The notes: a model not told the origin generated them from the letters alone. DNA of 64,000 bases from Alnus glutinosa (GCF_958979055.1 NC_084897.1:26093128-26157127); one strand, 5' to 3'; shown: positions 1 to 13,150, counted from the first letter of the stretch. Translations and numbers: made by a program.

Positions 1-1255
1 TTCGCCGTTGAGTTTCATTACTGTGCCTTAATACCCCCCATCCGTTTTCTCAATCTCCATATAATTTCATGTCACTTATTCCTACCTCGTTGAATTATGG
101 ATTTTATCAAAAACTTATCATAATTATATTCCATAACCATAATATAACTATCAATTATAACACGTGCGAGCATGCGAATATCGAATCTCATTTTAAAAAA
201 TATGTTACAAGTGCGAACGATTGATTGGATATAATTTGGCCTAAATTCATAGGGAAATGCCAAAAAAAAAAAAAAGTGCACATAATGTGCACACCCCCCA
301 AATTCATATGCTTGAGCTTTGGGTTAAGTGGTATCACAACATATTATATTATAATTTTACTGAAAGACTTTTCAAAGTATTAATCTTCTTAAGAAGTAGT
401 ATCATAGTCGATGGTGATGTGTGGACCGTGTGATATGATATGAAGGAATGGCTTAGGCAAAGACAATGGTCCATGGAGTAGGGATAAATGTGCAAAATGC
501 AGGCATGAGCAAGGGTCTTTAAGGTAAGGGGCAAAGGTCCATGTCACAGGCACAAACAAAAGTTTTCGGAGTATGGACAAAAATGCAAAATGTGAGTATT
601 AATGAGAGTTCTTAGAGTAAATGGCAAAGGTTTATGGTAAGGGCACAAATCATATGTTGATACAACATTATAAAATAATCACAAAATAAAAATTGTGGTA
701 TGTATCATTACTATACTATAAATACATTCAAACTTCAAATCACGAGATTATGGTGATATGTTGAAGTGCTAGTTGAAAGAGGCATTTAAAACGTCTTGTT
801 ATAATGATGTTATTTGCTTAGAGTGAACAAGAATAACCTTTTATATAGGGAGCACCTCTAGTTTTTATTTTTCTAAGTAGTATTAGAGAAAATATATTAT
901 ACATGTAGAGGAAAGAGAAAATTATACTTCGTAAACAAGAGAGAAATAACTTATTTTACTAGACGATAAATACAATAATTAGTATTACAATGGATGTTAG
1001 AAACAAACCAATTTGAAGTAAAATTAAACAACAAATGAATATCGGTGATAATAAGTGTTAAATTACTACTTGTTTCAAAAGTTTTAAGCTGATAAAAAAT
1101 ATATACTTAATTTATAACGTCCTACCCAATAAATGTAGTATTTTGCAATATCCATGTAGTGCTACTTCTACTTTCCTGATAACGGAGTACTGGAAATGCT
1201 ATTTTTAATTTTTTAACTTTAACTATATATTTGCATAAATGATAATTCATCATTA
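1..1255. other. AT-rich intergenic DNA without a recognised gene
   Basis: Only short open frames with no recognisable protein similarity occur here. The stretch is AT-rich and contains short A and T runs. I see no RNA gene, clear inverted repeat or promoter that can be tied to a gene. Confidence 0.6.
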
Positions 1256-2117
1256 GAGGTGGGCAAAAATCCGCCTCGAAAATCACGGTTTTTAGTTTTT
1301 TTTTTTGTAGGTACGAGTCCAAAAATGGTATACTCGTGCGGGGCGGGTTGGGATTTTTAAAAATCCAGGGACCCGCCCCGCCTTTGAAGAACAAAAAAAA
1401 AATAAAAAATAAATAAAATAAATTACCCTAACCCCACTTAACCCTAAGCGCCGCACCCCTCTTCATTTTTTCATTTATTCTACAGTTTTATTTTCTTCTA
1501 GCGCCTCAGTTCTTCTTCTCTTCATTTTTCTCCTCTCTTCACAGCCTCTCCTTGCGCCGCTCTTCGCCTCTTCTCTCCTATAACTCTGGCTTCGCTTGTT
1601 CATTCTTCATCTTCGTTACTGTTCTACATGTACAATATAGGTAGGGTTGCAAAAAGAAAATGTAGAGATGCTGGAAGGAAGATCAGATCAGGGTACAGTG
1701 GGTACCTCATGAAATCTCTAACAATGAAGATGAACTGTCTTGGCCGTTTTGCCCTGTCCAATGAAGATAAAAAATCGAAGAACGTCGATGCACGTCCCAA
1801 TTTTTAATTTGTTTGTTGTTTTTGTTTCTTTTTTATTTGTGTTTGTGTTTGTGTTTGTGTTGGTGGTGGTGGTGGTGGTGGTGATTGTGCAGTGTTGGTG
1901 GTGTTGTGGCCCGTGGTGGTGTTTGTGTTGGTGTTGCAGTTAGTAACCGGTTAGGAAAATAGTGGGTTCTATAGAATACTCGCACCACCCCCACCCCCAC
2001 CCCGCATGAATACAACACATTTTGTGCGGACTACGGATATAATTTCTTGCACCCGCATAGGTGCGGGGCGGGAGCAAGGAGGACGGAAATCCACCCCGTC
2101 CCATGCACACTCCTATT
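1256..2117. repeat. Degenerate terminal-inverted-repeat DNA transposon remnant
   Basis: The left edge reads AGGTGGGCAAAAATCCGCC. The right edge, read on the other strand, is AGGAGTGTGCATGGGACGG, an imperfect inverted match. Both ends carry GC-rich subterminal blocks containing GCGGGGCGGG, unlike the AT-rich surroundings. The outer flanks are similar (ATTCATCATTAG on the left, ATTCACCATAG on the right) and may be a worn target duplication. The interior holds a pyrimidine-rich tract and a GTG/GGT microsatellite near 1845-1945 that creates spurious open frames. No transposase is readable. The superfamily is uncertain: hAT or Mutator. Confidence 0.4.
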
Positions 2118-3765
2118 CACCATAGCACTAAATTGTCATAACATAGTAATACTGAAAACATATCATTACAATTGTATTCCCATACAACTTACACATTATG
2201 AACTCTTTCAATTTATACATAGCTCACTCTTAGCTAAGTGTTATTCTGAAAATCCTATACCTTTACTTTTCTTACATCTGTCCCTCCTCTAATGCCGTTG
2301 TAACTATCTCAAACTTTGTAAAACATGATTTTACAGGTATAATGGTGAGTCCCACAACTTAGTAAGTAAAAAAATCCAACCAAATTGGTTTACGGTGTAA
2401 GCCTTCTTTATTCCGTCAAAACTACTCCCTAATTAATTTTCCCTTTAACTCATTTTGTTTCAAACAACAACAACAATACTAACCACAACTACAACATTAC
2501 CATTCAAAAAACTAAACCACAACCTCAAACCCATGGAACTCAACTCAAAACACCAATTAACTCACTAAAAACTCCACATTTTATTCGAAACCTAATCTCA
2601 AACACCACGATATGTAAACCCTCGCTTCACCACTTCATACTTAACTCCAACACACAAGCATAATCAAATAAAACTTACCAAAACCTCAATAATCATCATA
2701 TGTCATAATATCAACAATAACACTCAAAACTAACTAATGGAATGAAAATACTAGAATATAAGTTTTTACCTATTTCAAACCTGTTCCTTTAAGGCCTTGT
2801 CCTCTTTGTGCTTCTCCAAGCTCTCTCTCTCTCTCTCTCTCTCTCCGGACAAACGAAGGGGAAAAACATATATTCCCCTTCACGTTTTTTTGCGTTTTAA
2901 AATCTCGATCAATTCATGCTTGAAAAAGTTACTCCGTTCGATCACAATTCGCTAGGCCATATTAAATGTGAATCAAATCTTACATAACTTGCACAGTGAA
3001 TTGAAAGTCGTGGGCCGTTGATTTTCACATCACTTCCTCGCGCAATGACACTTGGAGATGCCATACCATTCAAATAACATAGTTAGTGCGTTCAAACACG
3101 GTCAACCTGATTAAATGCCACGTGGAGATTTTGTCCCGTTGAAACGTGATCCAATTCCGTTCAATGGATCACGTTCGAACGTGACGTTTCACACTTGAAA
3201 AATTCTTAACTCTAACTTAGGATTTTCTCATGTTTTTTATTAGATGCCTACGAGCCTTACCATACTAGTCTATCTCCACTGTAATATGTATTTAATTTTG
3301 CCATTTTGTTTCTTAAATTCTTAATTTCCATTTTCTTTTAGCATTTATTTATGTTGAGTGTTACATAATCTTTTAAATTAATATCCTAACTCTTTCTCTC
3401 CAACAAAAGAAGAAGTTCATAACACTCTCCCTCCCTCGTATGTAAAATTTCTCATCAACAAGTGAGATTGAACGTACAAAATATTTAATTAAAATTAGGC
3501 TAAACTGCAAGTCAATTTGAGCTAACTACCTATATTATGAAATTATGTTCGATCATCATTTATTTCAAAAGTTTAAACAAAAATTATGAATTTGATTATC
3601 TAAATTAATATTTTCAACAAGAAAAAAAATACGATCAGTAATTAGATCCCATTTTAGAAAATAATTGATATAACTATTAGAGAGTCACCTAAAAAATAAG
3701 GAGTAACAAGTATATTTTGAATGTAATTTTTGTTTTTGATTTGAAAAAGTGTTGTTGTTGTTGTT

Positions 3766-3805
<40 letters not shown>

Positions 3806-4150
3806 CGAAAAAGTAAAAAAAGAAGAAGCAAGCAGTTGATACCGGAAAGATAGGTGTGAAAGCAATTGACCGCATAACCCAGAGAAAAGGAAAGCAATTG
3901 ACCGCATGTGATACGCATGTGCCTTTGGCCTTTTATGAAAGATGACTCAGCTTCAACAACAACACCTGCCAGCTGGCGCTCTTAAATAATTGAATAATTT
4001 TTAGAGTAAAGCTTGGGGTGAGTCAACCCTGTAGAGCTATCCCAGAACTGAACTGTTCTTTTATCCAATTATACTCCGTGAATAACGAGGGCATCTTCGC
4101 AATTTCATCATCACAGTAAGGGCCTTTCAGTGCTTGCACTGTGGCCCGCA
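2118..4150. other. Intergenic DNA with simple repeats
   Basis: No gene recognised. It contains a (CT)n tract at about 2819-2845 and a long T run at about 3769-3805 preceded by a short GTT repeat. Open frames reported here are produced by these tracts. Confidence 0.55.
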
Positions 4151-4180
4151 CTAAATCCTTCATTGTCTGGTGTGGTCTCT

Positions 4181-4272
4181 GTGTGTGTGTGTGTGTGTGT
4201 GTGAGTGAGAGAGACAGAGACAGGAGAGTTGCTAACAAAGCCAGCAGGGACATAACGCCGAAACTGTGAGCG

Positions 4273-4310
<38 letters not shown>
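4181..4310. repeat. (GT)n and (GA)n microsatellites upstream of MCA1
   Basis: A (GT)n run near 4181-4203 is followed by GA-rich DNA and a (GA)n run near 4275-4308. They lie in the presumed promoter or 5' leader region of the MCA1 gene, about 300-450 bases before its probable first non-coding exon. GA/CT repeats are common in plant 5' regions; a regulatory role here is only inferred. Confidence 0.6.
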
Positions 4311-4312
<2 letters not shown>

Positions 4313-4639
4313 GAGGGGGAGGAAGAAGAAGAAGGTCGTGTGCGCAAAGCAATGCCTGCTAATCACAGAATTTGATGCTCTGCTTCCTCACGGATTTTGA
4401 CGTTTTCTTCGTGAATTAAAATATTAAACTTAGAAACGCACTCATGCACTCGAAGAAAAGAAAAAGCGTGCTCTGAAATTGGTGGAAGTTCTGCGCAGCA
4501 AGTTGTGTGAGAGAGAATTCACGAGCATTTGCAGCTTTTTTGGTAATATAATTGTCATTTCTGCATTGTGATTCTGAAGCTTTTTCTGAATTCCAACCGA
4601 TTTTGCTTTATTTTTATTTTTATTAATTAGTTTATTTTA

Positions 4640-5601
4640 TTTTTTAATTTTCGCTAGAAGAGCGGTTAACCTCTCACGGTCCGGCGAAGAAAGGTGAGCT
4701 CCGATATTCATTTATTTTTCTGATTTCATTTATTTATTTATTTAATTTTTTATTTTCTGGTTTCGAGTGTTTAAGAGATTAAGCAAACAATTTATTCATC
4801 TAAAAAAGAGATTAAGCAACAATTTTGTTCTTTTTCTTTTTTGTTTTTGTTTTTGCTTTTTGAATATTTTTTTTTTCCTTTTGGTTGTCGCGTTGAAAAG
4901 CGAGTCAAGAAGTGTAATGGACAATCTTCAGGATTTCGTTAATCTCGTCTTGCTGAATATTTTGTTGGCAGTTGAAACTGACTCTTCTAGACTGTTCTCA
5001 GCCCTTAACGATTGGAGATCTTGAACAACAATGCCGTTTCTGAGAAGATCCTGCCGAAGGGCTCTTGATCCAGCTTGAAACAAAGCGAATTGCTATTCAA
5101 TTCATCGACAAAATCAGCTTTGCCGTGCCTTCAGTTCGGCAATGCAAAAATCTTCAAGTTCTATCAAAGTCTAAGTCATTGGCTGAAAAGAACGGTAAAG
5201 AAAAGGAAACACTAAAAAATCTCTGAATTTCACCAAAATTTTAACATTTTGTTTTTGTTTTGTTTGTTTGTTTTTGTTTTTGTTTGTTTGTTTTTGTTTT
5301 TTTTTTTTGGTTTAGCTTGAATTTTATGAAACTATTGAAAATTGCATTGGAGCTATGCGCTGTGGAGATGATATGAATGATTTTTAGGTTGGTTGAGACT
5401 TGAGAGTGAAGATGGCTTAGAAAACGTTATATTTAAGTTTAAGCCATTCGCTTAAAAAACACTATAAAAAAGCTAAAAATGTGTGAATTTCACCAAAATG
5501 TTGACATTGTTGGAATTCTTTTAGCTTGTATTTTATGAAATTACTGGAAAATGCATGTTGTGAGATATATAAGTGGTTTTCAGGTTGGTTGAGAGGTGAA
5601 G
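4640..5601 (+). promoter_or_regulatory. Probable 5' UTR exon and leader intron of MCA1, with internal duplication
   Basis: A good donor, GAAAG/GTGAGC, ends at 4693. A good acceptor, TTTTCAG/GTTGG, ends at 5583, 18 bases before the MCA1 ATG. This suggests a leader intron of about 890 bases. The last part is an imperfect direct duplication (about 5213-5420 and 5475-5604): both copies contain GAATTTCACCAAAAT, TTTTAGCTTG, TTTTATGAAA and an acceptor followed by GTTGGTTGAGA. In the first copy the ATG is followed at once by a stop (ATG GCT TAG at about 5411-5419). The middle (about 4915-5210) looks mildly codon-like but I do not recognise it. Exon limits are inferred from splice signals only. Confidence 0.5.
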
Positions 5602-8600
5602 ATGTCGTCGTGGGACAATGTTGGGGAGCTTGCAACGGTGGCCCAGCTCACGGGGCTCGATGCGGTGAAGCTGATTGGGTTGATCGCAAAGGCCGCAAAT
5701 ACCGCACGAATGCACAAGAGGAATTGCAGGCAATTTGCGCAGCACTTGAAGCTGATCGGGAACTTGCTGGAGCAGCTCAAGATCTCGGAGCTCAAGAAGT
5801 ACCCGGAGACGCGGGAACCTTTGGAGCAGCTTGAGGACGCGCTGAGAAGGTCCTACATTCTGGTCAATAGTTGCCAGGACCGGAGCTATCTGTATCTATT
5901 GGCAATGGGGTGGAACATTGTGTACCAATTCCGGAAGGCCCAGAATGAGATCGATAGATACTTGCGGCTTGTGCCATTGATTACTCTTGTGGACAATGCG
6001 AGAGTCAGGGTAGTCTACTCTTGTTCTTGTGCTTGTTTCTTTCTTCTTCTTCTTATTATTATTATTTTGTTTTTTGTTTTTTCCCCTATTAATGTTACGG
6101 TTGATAGGAGTAATATTTGCTAGAAGAAGTAAAACAAAGAGAAGAGCTCGGAGTTTGTCGAAATCTTTCACTCTTTCTAAGAAGGGTTGTTACAAAATGC
6201 TTTTTTAGAAGTCTCATACCTGGTGTTTTAGTTAGAGTGTCAATTTTTAAAGTAACAAAGATTGGTTAAACGTGGGTGAATGCGTTGCATTTAAGCATTT
6301 CTAATGGAAGGATTAGTTGTTAGGGATTGATTCTTCGAAGCTTGTTATATTGTGCTTGCTGATGATGTGCATAGATTTTCCAGATTGGCCACTAAACCTT
6401 GATTGCTAGTGGTGGGCATATTGGAGTCCTGAATGCTTTTAAATGAAGTTTAAAAGGCTGGCATACAGAAAACTTAGTCAATGGTTCTTTGCTCAGGATT
6501 GCTGATGAGTTGTAAGAGCTGGGTGAAGGCAGCTGCATCATGTGGCTGGGTATTAGGTGATACACCAAGTAGAAATGGGTAGCAAACTCCATGTGTGAAA
6601 TAGTAATTGGCCTGGCATCCTGTCTCTGAAGGTTTAGTCTTTGTTATTTTGTATTGGCATGAAAATCTAGTTACAGAATTGAAACTGAAGCAGTGGCCAA
6701 TGGTTAAATAACTGGAGTAATAGATAACTTCAGTGAGTTATGTGGTTCAATATGGTTGACCTGACGACTTTTTTTGGGCCCCCTATGCCATGTTACATTC
6801 TCTGACTATATGGCAGACTAAAGCCCAATGCATTTTTAATGTTTTAGCCGCAACTATAGATCATAATTTTTAATTGGTAACTACATGCAACTCTGTTTAC
6901 TCTTCGCCTCCAACTGGATCAGAATCTACTTGCTGTTCTATATTTGTGTGAACTTTGACCAATTCAGTTAATATGCTTATACTGCAATTTACTTGGCTGT
7001 GCTTGTGCTAATATAATAATTTAGCTTGCTTTAGATTTATACATAGTTTTCTGAATCCATAGGAGAGACTGGAAGTTATTGAAATGGATCAAAGAGAATA
7101 CACATTGGATGAAGAGGACAGAAGGGTGCAGGATGTGATCCTGAAACCTGACCCCTCAAGTAATGATGCTATGGTGTTGAAGAAAACTCTTTCTTGTTCC
7201 TACCCGAACTTGCCTTTTTGTGAAGCACTTCAAAAGGAAAATGAAAAGCTTCAATTTGAACTACAGCGATCACAAGCTCACTTGGATGTGAGTCAATGTG
7301 AAGTAATTCAGCGTTTGTTAGAAGTAACGGAAGCTGCTGCTGCAAATGTCCTTCCAGAGAAGAGTGTGCCTGAAAAAGGTCACAGGAAATTGGAACGGGG
7401 TTATTCAGATGCCAACAGTGACAAAGAGCATTCATCTGATGAAGGCTATCATAAGAAGAGTGACACTCGTACAACTTCAAGGTTGATTTTCTTCTGATTT
7501 TTAAGTATATGAAGTTGAATGCAGTCAACATCAATGAAATTATAAGTTCCAATGCTGTATCAGTCTGACTTAAGATTTCAAATGCTTATGCCAATCTCAA
7601 ACTACACACTTGTCAGATCCAGGAAAACTGAAAGACTCCCCCTGACCAGATTTTGTCACAGAGCGACAACACTATGCAAACAATTCTGCTTTTTCAATAT
7701 CTTATAATATTATGTTTTCTATCTAGAACAGACTTTCCAAAAGGACCTTTTACATACTTATATCATTTATGATGCTGTATTTATCTGCACAGAAAAACAT
7801 CTTCAGTTTCATCTGGACATGATCTCCTGTCGACTAGAGGTTCACACCGGCATGAAGAATGGCATACTGATCTACTTGGTTGTTGTTCAGAACCTTGTCT
7901 GTGTAAGTTCTCTCACAATGTCAAAATTATGGCTTGTCAATTGAAGCAATATGGCATAATGGCAAGTTTTATCTTGTGTAACTATATAAATTTGTGTTTT
8001 ATCAATTCAAGTCCTTAATCTGACCCAAATTTAATTGGGATTAAGGCTTCCTTGAGTTGAGTTGTGTTTATCAATCCATGCACTTATGGTACAGATGATC
8101 TGTAGTAAATTGCCCCTTTCTCCTTTGCTCTAGCATATTTTGTAGTATAGAGTGATTTCCACTTATCCTTTGCCAGTATGGCTCACAAAATGAGCTTGTT
8201 AGATGAAACTATTTGAGTACTTTAAAAAAATGTTACCTGTTCCAAAGTTCTAAAATGGATTAGAGGGTGATATTTATTATACCAGAGTTTCTTTTTCCTT
8301 ATTCTTCAAATGATAAGAGAATAATATGGTCATGGAGAGATTGACCTAACCAATGCATCCTAAGACACCCTTTTAGTAGAATGGTAACACTATCTCGTAC
8401 ACTCGGGAGAAGGTAACGCTTTCTCATACTACTAAATTTTTATGTGCTTCTACACTAAACTGTACTTGCCAAAAAATTTCTTTGTATTGTAAGCGGTTTA
8501 GTTGCTTTGCAGGTATAAAAACCTGTTTATTTCCTTGTGGGACATTTTCAAAGATTGCTACTGTAGCAACTGACAGGCATATGTGTAAGTTAGCTCAGAC

Positions 8601-11382
8601 TCATCTGATTTTCTTAGAATTATTGGCTATATTGGAATGCTTCTGCATCCATGCGTTCATGTATATGTCAATTCTTAAACTTCAATAGTGTAAATTTTAA
8701 TCTAATTCGAGTTATCAAGGTCTTTACAAGTTGGAAATATATAGGGTTTATTTTTCACTCATCATTTTAAAAAGTAGCCAGATTAGGTACATATTGGGTA
8801 TACTTTTCAGCCTTGTGGTGCGAAAAAACTACTTTTTTCTTTGTCTAGCATTGATCTGTTGGTGGTTCATGAAACCATAATTTTGCCATTACTGTGACCC
8901 TGCAAGAAACTTTGCATCATATTTGATATTTTGAAAGCCCTGCAGAGGGTATAGTTTTCCTCTCTTTCAGAACTCAAGATCATTTGGGCTGGAACAACTA
9001 GGTAACACTTTTGCCAGCTGCGAGTTAATGTTAATTGTTTATAAAACTTTTTGTTTAGTCTGGATGTTGATGTTGCCTGAGCCTTGTTTCGTAGCAATGA
9101 AAAAGGCCTTACCGTGTTATATCCTGATGTTAACCAGTGGTTAATTTGAGACTTCACTCTTAATGAAACTAGCAGCAGTTAGGCTAGAGTTTCGAGCTAT
9201 TATGTCTTGATATGCTTTATTGGAGGCGTATACAAACATAAGCGCGCATGCACATAGTAGCTGAATATTTGTTCAGCTATGACTGCTCAATGTTTCAAAT
9301 ATTTTCCTCATTTCATCTATCTAGTTTGACTGCTAGAATGCTACATTGTTGAGATTCTATGCAAGACATTATGTGAATAAACCTACTACCGAATTTAACG
9401 AGTTCAAATTAAGGTGAACAAAATGATAGTAATAAAGTATAGGACATTATATTATAATGTAAGATCACTTTGTGCCCGAAAACACCAATATATTTGGTAC
9501 AGTGATAGAAAAAAATATCAAAATAAAATAGAAATAATTGTGCTTTTTTATTGCTTGAAAGCTTATATAGAAAATTTATGGTTTTATGATCATCAGCTTC
9601 GGCGGAGGCATGTAATGAATTGATGGCATATTCATTGGTGTTGTCATGCTGTTGCTATACTTGTAATGTCAGAAGAAAGCTTCGCAAGACGTTGAACATC
9701 ACGGTACTCTCTTTCCCACTACACAATCAGTATCTTTTCTTGTGGCTACACCATGATTAGACACATTAACCCACTTTGATAACTCTCACCTCCTATTCTC
9801 CTGCATCTCGTATAATAATAAGGTTCTTATGCTGTTACCTTGGTTGAAAATTGCCAAGGATAGATCATTTTCATGAACATATGACTTTTTGGTGCTCATC
9901 TAGTCTTTTAACAGTTTAAAACTAAAGTCCTCCTATTCTCCTGCATCTTGTATAATAATAAGGTTCTTATGCTGTTACCTTGGTTGAAAATTGCCAAGGA
10001 TAGATCATTTTCATGAACATATGCCTTTTTGGTTCTCATCTAGTCTTTAACAGTTTAAAACTAAAGTTTTTGTTAAGTTATTGTGAACCATTTCTGTTAG
10101 GATTTTTTTGTTAAATGCTAACGAAAGGGGTATAATGGACATTTATCGTGACCCAAATGAAAAAAAAATACCATGCGCAAGATAAAAATTTCAGAAAAAA
10201 AACCTCCAACAGTTGGCCATGGATCATGCAAAACCCACGGCCAAGCCATGGGTCACCTCCAGACCCATGACCAGGTTATAGGTCACGCCAAATCGCAGCC
10301 TGACCGTGGTTCACCTCCCAACGACTTTATTTTATTTTTTTTTAAAATTAATCTAAGGGTATAGTTGTATTTTTACATATTTCATATTTCATGGGGGGTA
10401 GAATGGACATTTTTTATTACGTGTGGGTCATGTGATGATCTTGCCGTCTAAGTTAATATAAAATTCTAACGGAGGGAACATTACAAATTGAGTGGTAGAT
10501 TGGTAAGGTACATTGCAAAAATTGAAAGTTTTTCTTTTGGGTGGGGGGAGCATTGCAAGTTGTGTGGTTGATTGATGGGTAAGTGCAGTTTCCGTGTTAG
10601 ATCAACATTTTCATGCAGGTTGAGGTCAATACGAGATATATGATGTTAACTAGTCTGCTTGTTCAATTATATTATGGTTTCTCTGAATTGCGCTCTTTAT
10701 CATCTCTTCCTTTGACAGGGAGGCTTTATTGATGATTTCCTCTCACATTTGATGTGTTGCTGCTGTGCCCTTGTCCAAGAATGGCGAGAAGTGGAGATCC
10801 GTGGGGTTTATGGTACATCCTCCTCTGCATTGAGCTAGCTTTGCTTAAATTTGTCGGAACATCATAGTGCTCTAGTATATTTAGTGTTAGCACCTCAAAT
10901 ATTGAACACGAAAAGCATCAAGGTGACTCCTGTTAAAAGAGTTTGAGAATGCCCAACTATGTTGCATGCCTCGTAAAATTGTCTGTTATTCTTTTAAACA
11001 AAATTTACTAATGGTAAATCGGGTTTTTATGTCGAAATGATGTTCTTTCTGGGTGGGCTTTCTTGAACTTCTATTAGCAGGGTTTTGGCTGATTACAACT
11101 TGAGCAAAGGTTTCCTCAAATCCGGTCTATTAAATTAATATTTATTATTAGAGCACATGGTTCTCAAATGCACGTGAGAATCACATGTTCTGTTAATCCT
11201 ATTAAAAATATATGTGAGAGTTACGTGTTCTAAGGACAAATGTCAATTTAATAGACCGGGTGAAAGATTGAAGGAAAACTTTGTCCTCTCAACTTTATGC
11301 AAAATATTTGATATAAAACCATCTTGCAGGTCCTGAGAAGACAAAAACAAGTCCCCCAACATCACAGTACATGGAATCCTAA
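5602..11382 (+). CDS. MCA1: MCA1/MCA2-type mechanosensitive Ca2+ channel (seven exons, 420 aa)
   Basis: This family gives plasma-membrane, stretch-activated Ca2+ entry and complements yeast mid1. Exons that splice in frame: 5602-6009, 7063-7481, 7793-7902, 8513-8584, 9597-9703, 10719-10812 and 11330-11382. The 420-aa product nearly equals Arabidopsis MCA1 (421 aa). The N-terminal block contains LTGLDAVKLIGLI with the Asp (residue 20) matching the essential Asp21 of Arabidopsis. A coiled-coil region follows at about residues 180-240 (CEALQKENEKLQFELQRSQ). The C-terminal half is the Cys-rich PLAC8 region, with LGCCSEPCLC, CLFPCGTF, SCCCYTC and MCCCCALVQE. The start at 5602 gives MSSWDN; no ATG lies between the acceptor at 5583 and this start. 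All donors are GT and acceptors AG. The gene looks intact; a partial copy lies at 19867-23589. MCA2 is the alternative name; FD and LARP1C nearby favour MCA1. Confidence 0.93.
9789..10068 (+). repeat. 140-bp tandem duplication inside MCA1 intron 5
   Basis: Two nearly identical units, 9789-9928 and 9929-10068, each begin with CCTCCTATTCTCCTGCATCT. The same pair is present in the truncated MCA1 copy (about 23286-23565), so this small duplication is older than the segmental duplication. Confidence 0.85.
10094..10592. repeat. Foldback-type insertion in MCA1 intron 5
   Basis: The left part starts CTGTTAGGATTTTTTTGTTA. An inverted, diverged counterpart lies near 10385-10475 (AAAATTCTAACGG, GTGTGGGTCATG). 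The interior carries a GC-richer cluster of GGTCA and CCATGG motifs in palindromic order at about 10215-10320. Homology with the second MCA1 copy ends exactly at its left edge (10093 against 23589). It is probably a non-autonomous TIR element; the right boundary is uncertain. Confidence 0.4.
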
Positions 11383-11889
11383 ATGACAGCATGGAAACAT
11401 TGTTTAGTGGTTTTGAAATTTATATACCTTGGCAGACATATATAGGGGTATACGTCAGTTGCCAGTGTTACAGGAACTCGTATTGCTATATGTGTAATTA
11501 CTTTACCCATATGTAATGTAGCTGTGTATGTCTTTTAAATTCAGCACACGGTGTATCACAGACAAATTTTTAGCGTTGTTTATGTTTAATTGGTTTTGTA
11601 TGATTGTGTCTCCAACCATTGCCTCACGGATTGAGGAGATTATTTTTTTTGTGGGTTACCTTATTGTTATTTCTTACATGGAAAACGAAAAAGAAACTAA
11701 AAAATAATTAGGAGATGATGGGGATTCTTTTCGTTGTCAATCAGGATGGAGAGGTTAGAGGTGCAACGGAGGTGGGAATACATCCAGAAAACCCTTTGGA
11801 GGCAGCCCGTTTTGGTAGAGTAGGTACGGTCTTGCAGAAGTTGGCACTTCTATGAATTTTCTTGACTTCCCACAAGGAGGAGGTGGGGA

Positions 11890-12035
11890 CGATGAGAGTA
11901 ACTAACTGTCCATAAACAATGTACAGCACATGATGCAATCCATGTGCAATATAACTTTTTGTAAAATAAGAGGTCTTGCATTAGGTGCAGTACATTTTTT
12001 ATGGATTGTTAGTTACTCGCACTATCTCGACCTCC
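11890..12035. repeat. Short foldback MITE
   Basis: The left arm holds GAGAGTAACTAACTGTCCAT followed by AACAATGTACAGCAC. The right arm is its inverted, slightly diverged copy (GTGCAGTACATT, then ATGGATTGTTAGTTACTCGC). The arms are about 45 bases each with a spacer of about 50 bases. No coding capacity. Superfamily not assigned because no target duplication was seen. Confidence 0.6.
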
Positions 12036-13150
12036 AAATACTAAAATATTGAACGGTCCAAATCAAGGATGGCTTTTGGGTACGTGTTAGGATGACCTAA
12101 CCACCAAAAGGGGACTTTTCATTTTAAAAGAACGATTCACAAAAAAATGCATATGCGAAGACCACAAAACCGATTCATGAGCCCAAAATCGATCCAAATC
12201 GCGTCCTATCCTACTCGTATAGTAGGGCATCCATTTCCAAACTAATGAAGTGCATCCCAGGAATAATAATCGTGCACATATCCACTACATGTGATAACGT
12301 TCCTTGTTTGAAGGATAATTGACACTCAAGCTTAGGCCATTGCGGGCATACTTGCACGTAAAAGTTGGAGGCATGAAAGCGGTTATATTGGAGACTCTAT
12401 AGAAGGTAAATTTGAACCAGGTAAAACTGACTTTTGGCCATAAGTTCAAAACTTAGATTTAGTGCACTTATATTACCTTTATAAATATTATACTGACTTA
12501 AGCATTGAAGCTATTCTTCGTCAGCACCCATTGACAGACTCTTGTGCTTACATCCTTTATGTGTTGCACGTGTTAATTGGCATTGGCTTAAGTATTGCCT
12601 CGAATTCAAATCGCCTATTTTATTTCTCGCTCATCCTCGCCCTCCTCCCACCTCCGTTGATGTTGTTGTATTTTGGTTTTTTATAAATTTTGTTTTTTGT
12701 TGTTGTTGTTGTTATATATATATATATATATATATTTATGAGTTTTTGAAAGATTTAGTATTTTAGTCTCATGGTGTCTTTTGTGTTATGATATTATTAT
12801 GGAGACTTATTCTACCGAAGATCGGTACTCCTTTGTGATGGATCTTTTTCAGAAGTGCCTTTCACTTGCCAACATCTACTTTGATGTATAAATAGTTGCT
12901 TGTGGGGGTTCAAGAAGGGTTGGGGGGCCTTCGAGATTTGTGCCTATCTCATGTCTCTTGACTTTGCTTTAGTAGCCGCTTTTAGCGGCCCTTTCAAAGA
13001 TGCTCTCGTATTTTTGGCCCATTGCCTATGTTTTAGTTGTATTTTTGGCACAATTTTATTATAATTTTTGTTTTTTTTCGTTTTAGGTTTGTTGTTGGAG
13101 AGCCCACCAATTTTTCTATGTTTTGATTTCCTGTACCCATTCCTAATTTG

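Noticed and set aside
300-345. SINE-like box A (TGAGCTTTGGGTTAAGTGGT)
   Set aside because: No box B or A tail follows at the right distance.
1420-1455. AACCCTAA-like telomere motif
   Set aside because: Only two or three imperfect units occur inside a transposon remnant; this is not a telomere or a telomeric array.
4909-5210. Codon-like stretch (MDNLQDFVNLVLLNILLAVE and a second frame LETKRIAIQFIDKISFAV)
   Set aside because: The frames are interrupted, I recognise no family, and the position inside the MCA1 leader intron argues against a separate gene. A BLASTX search would settle it.
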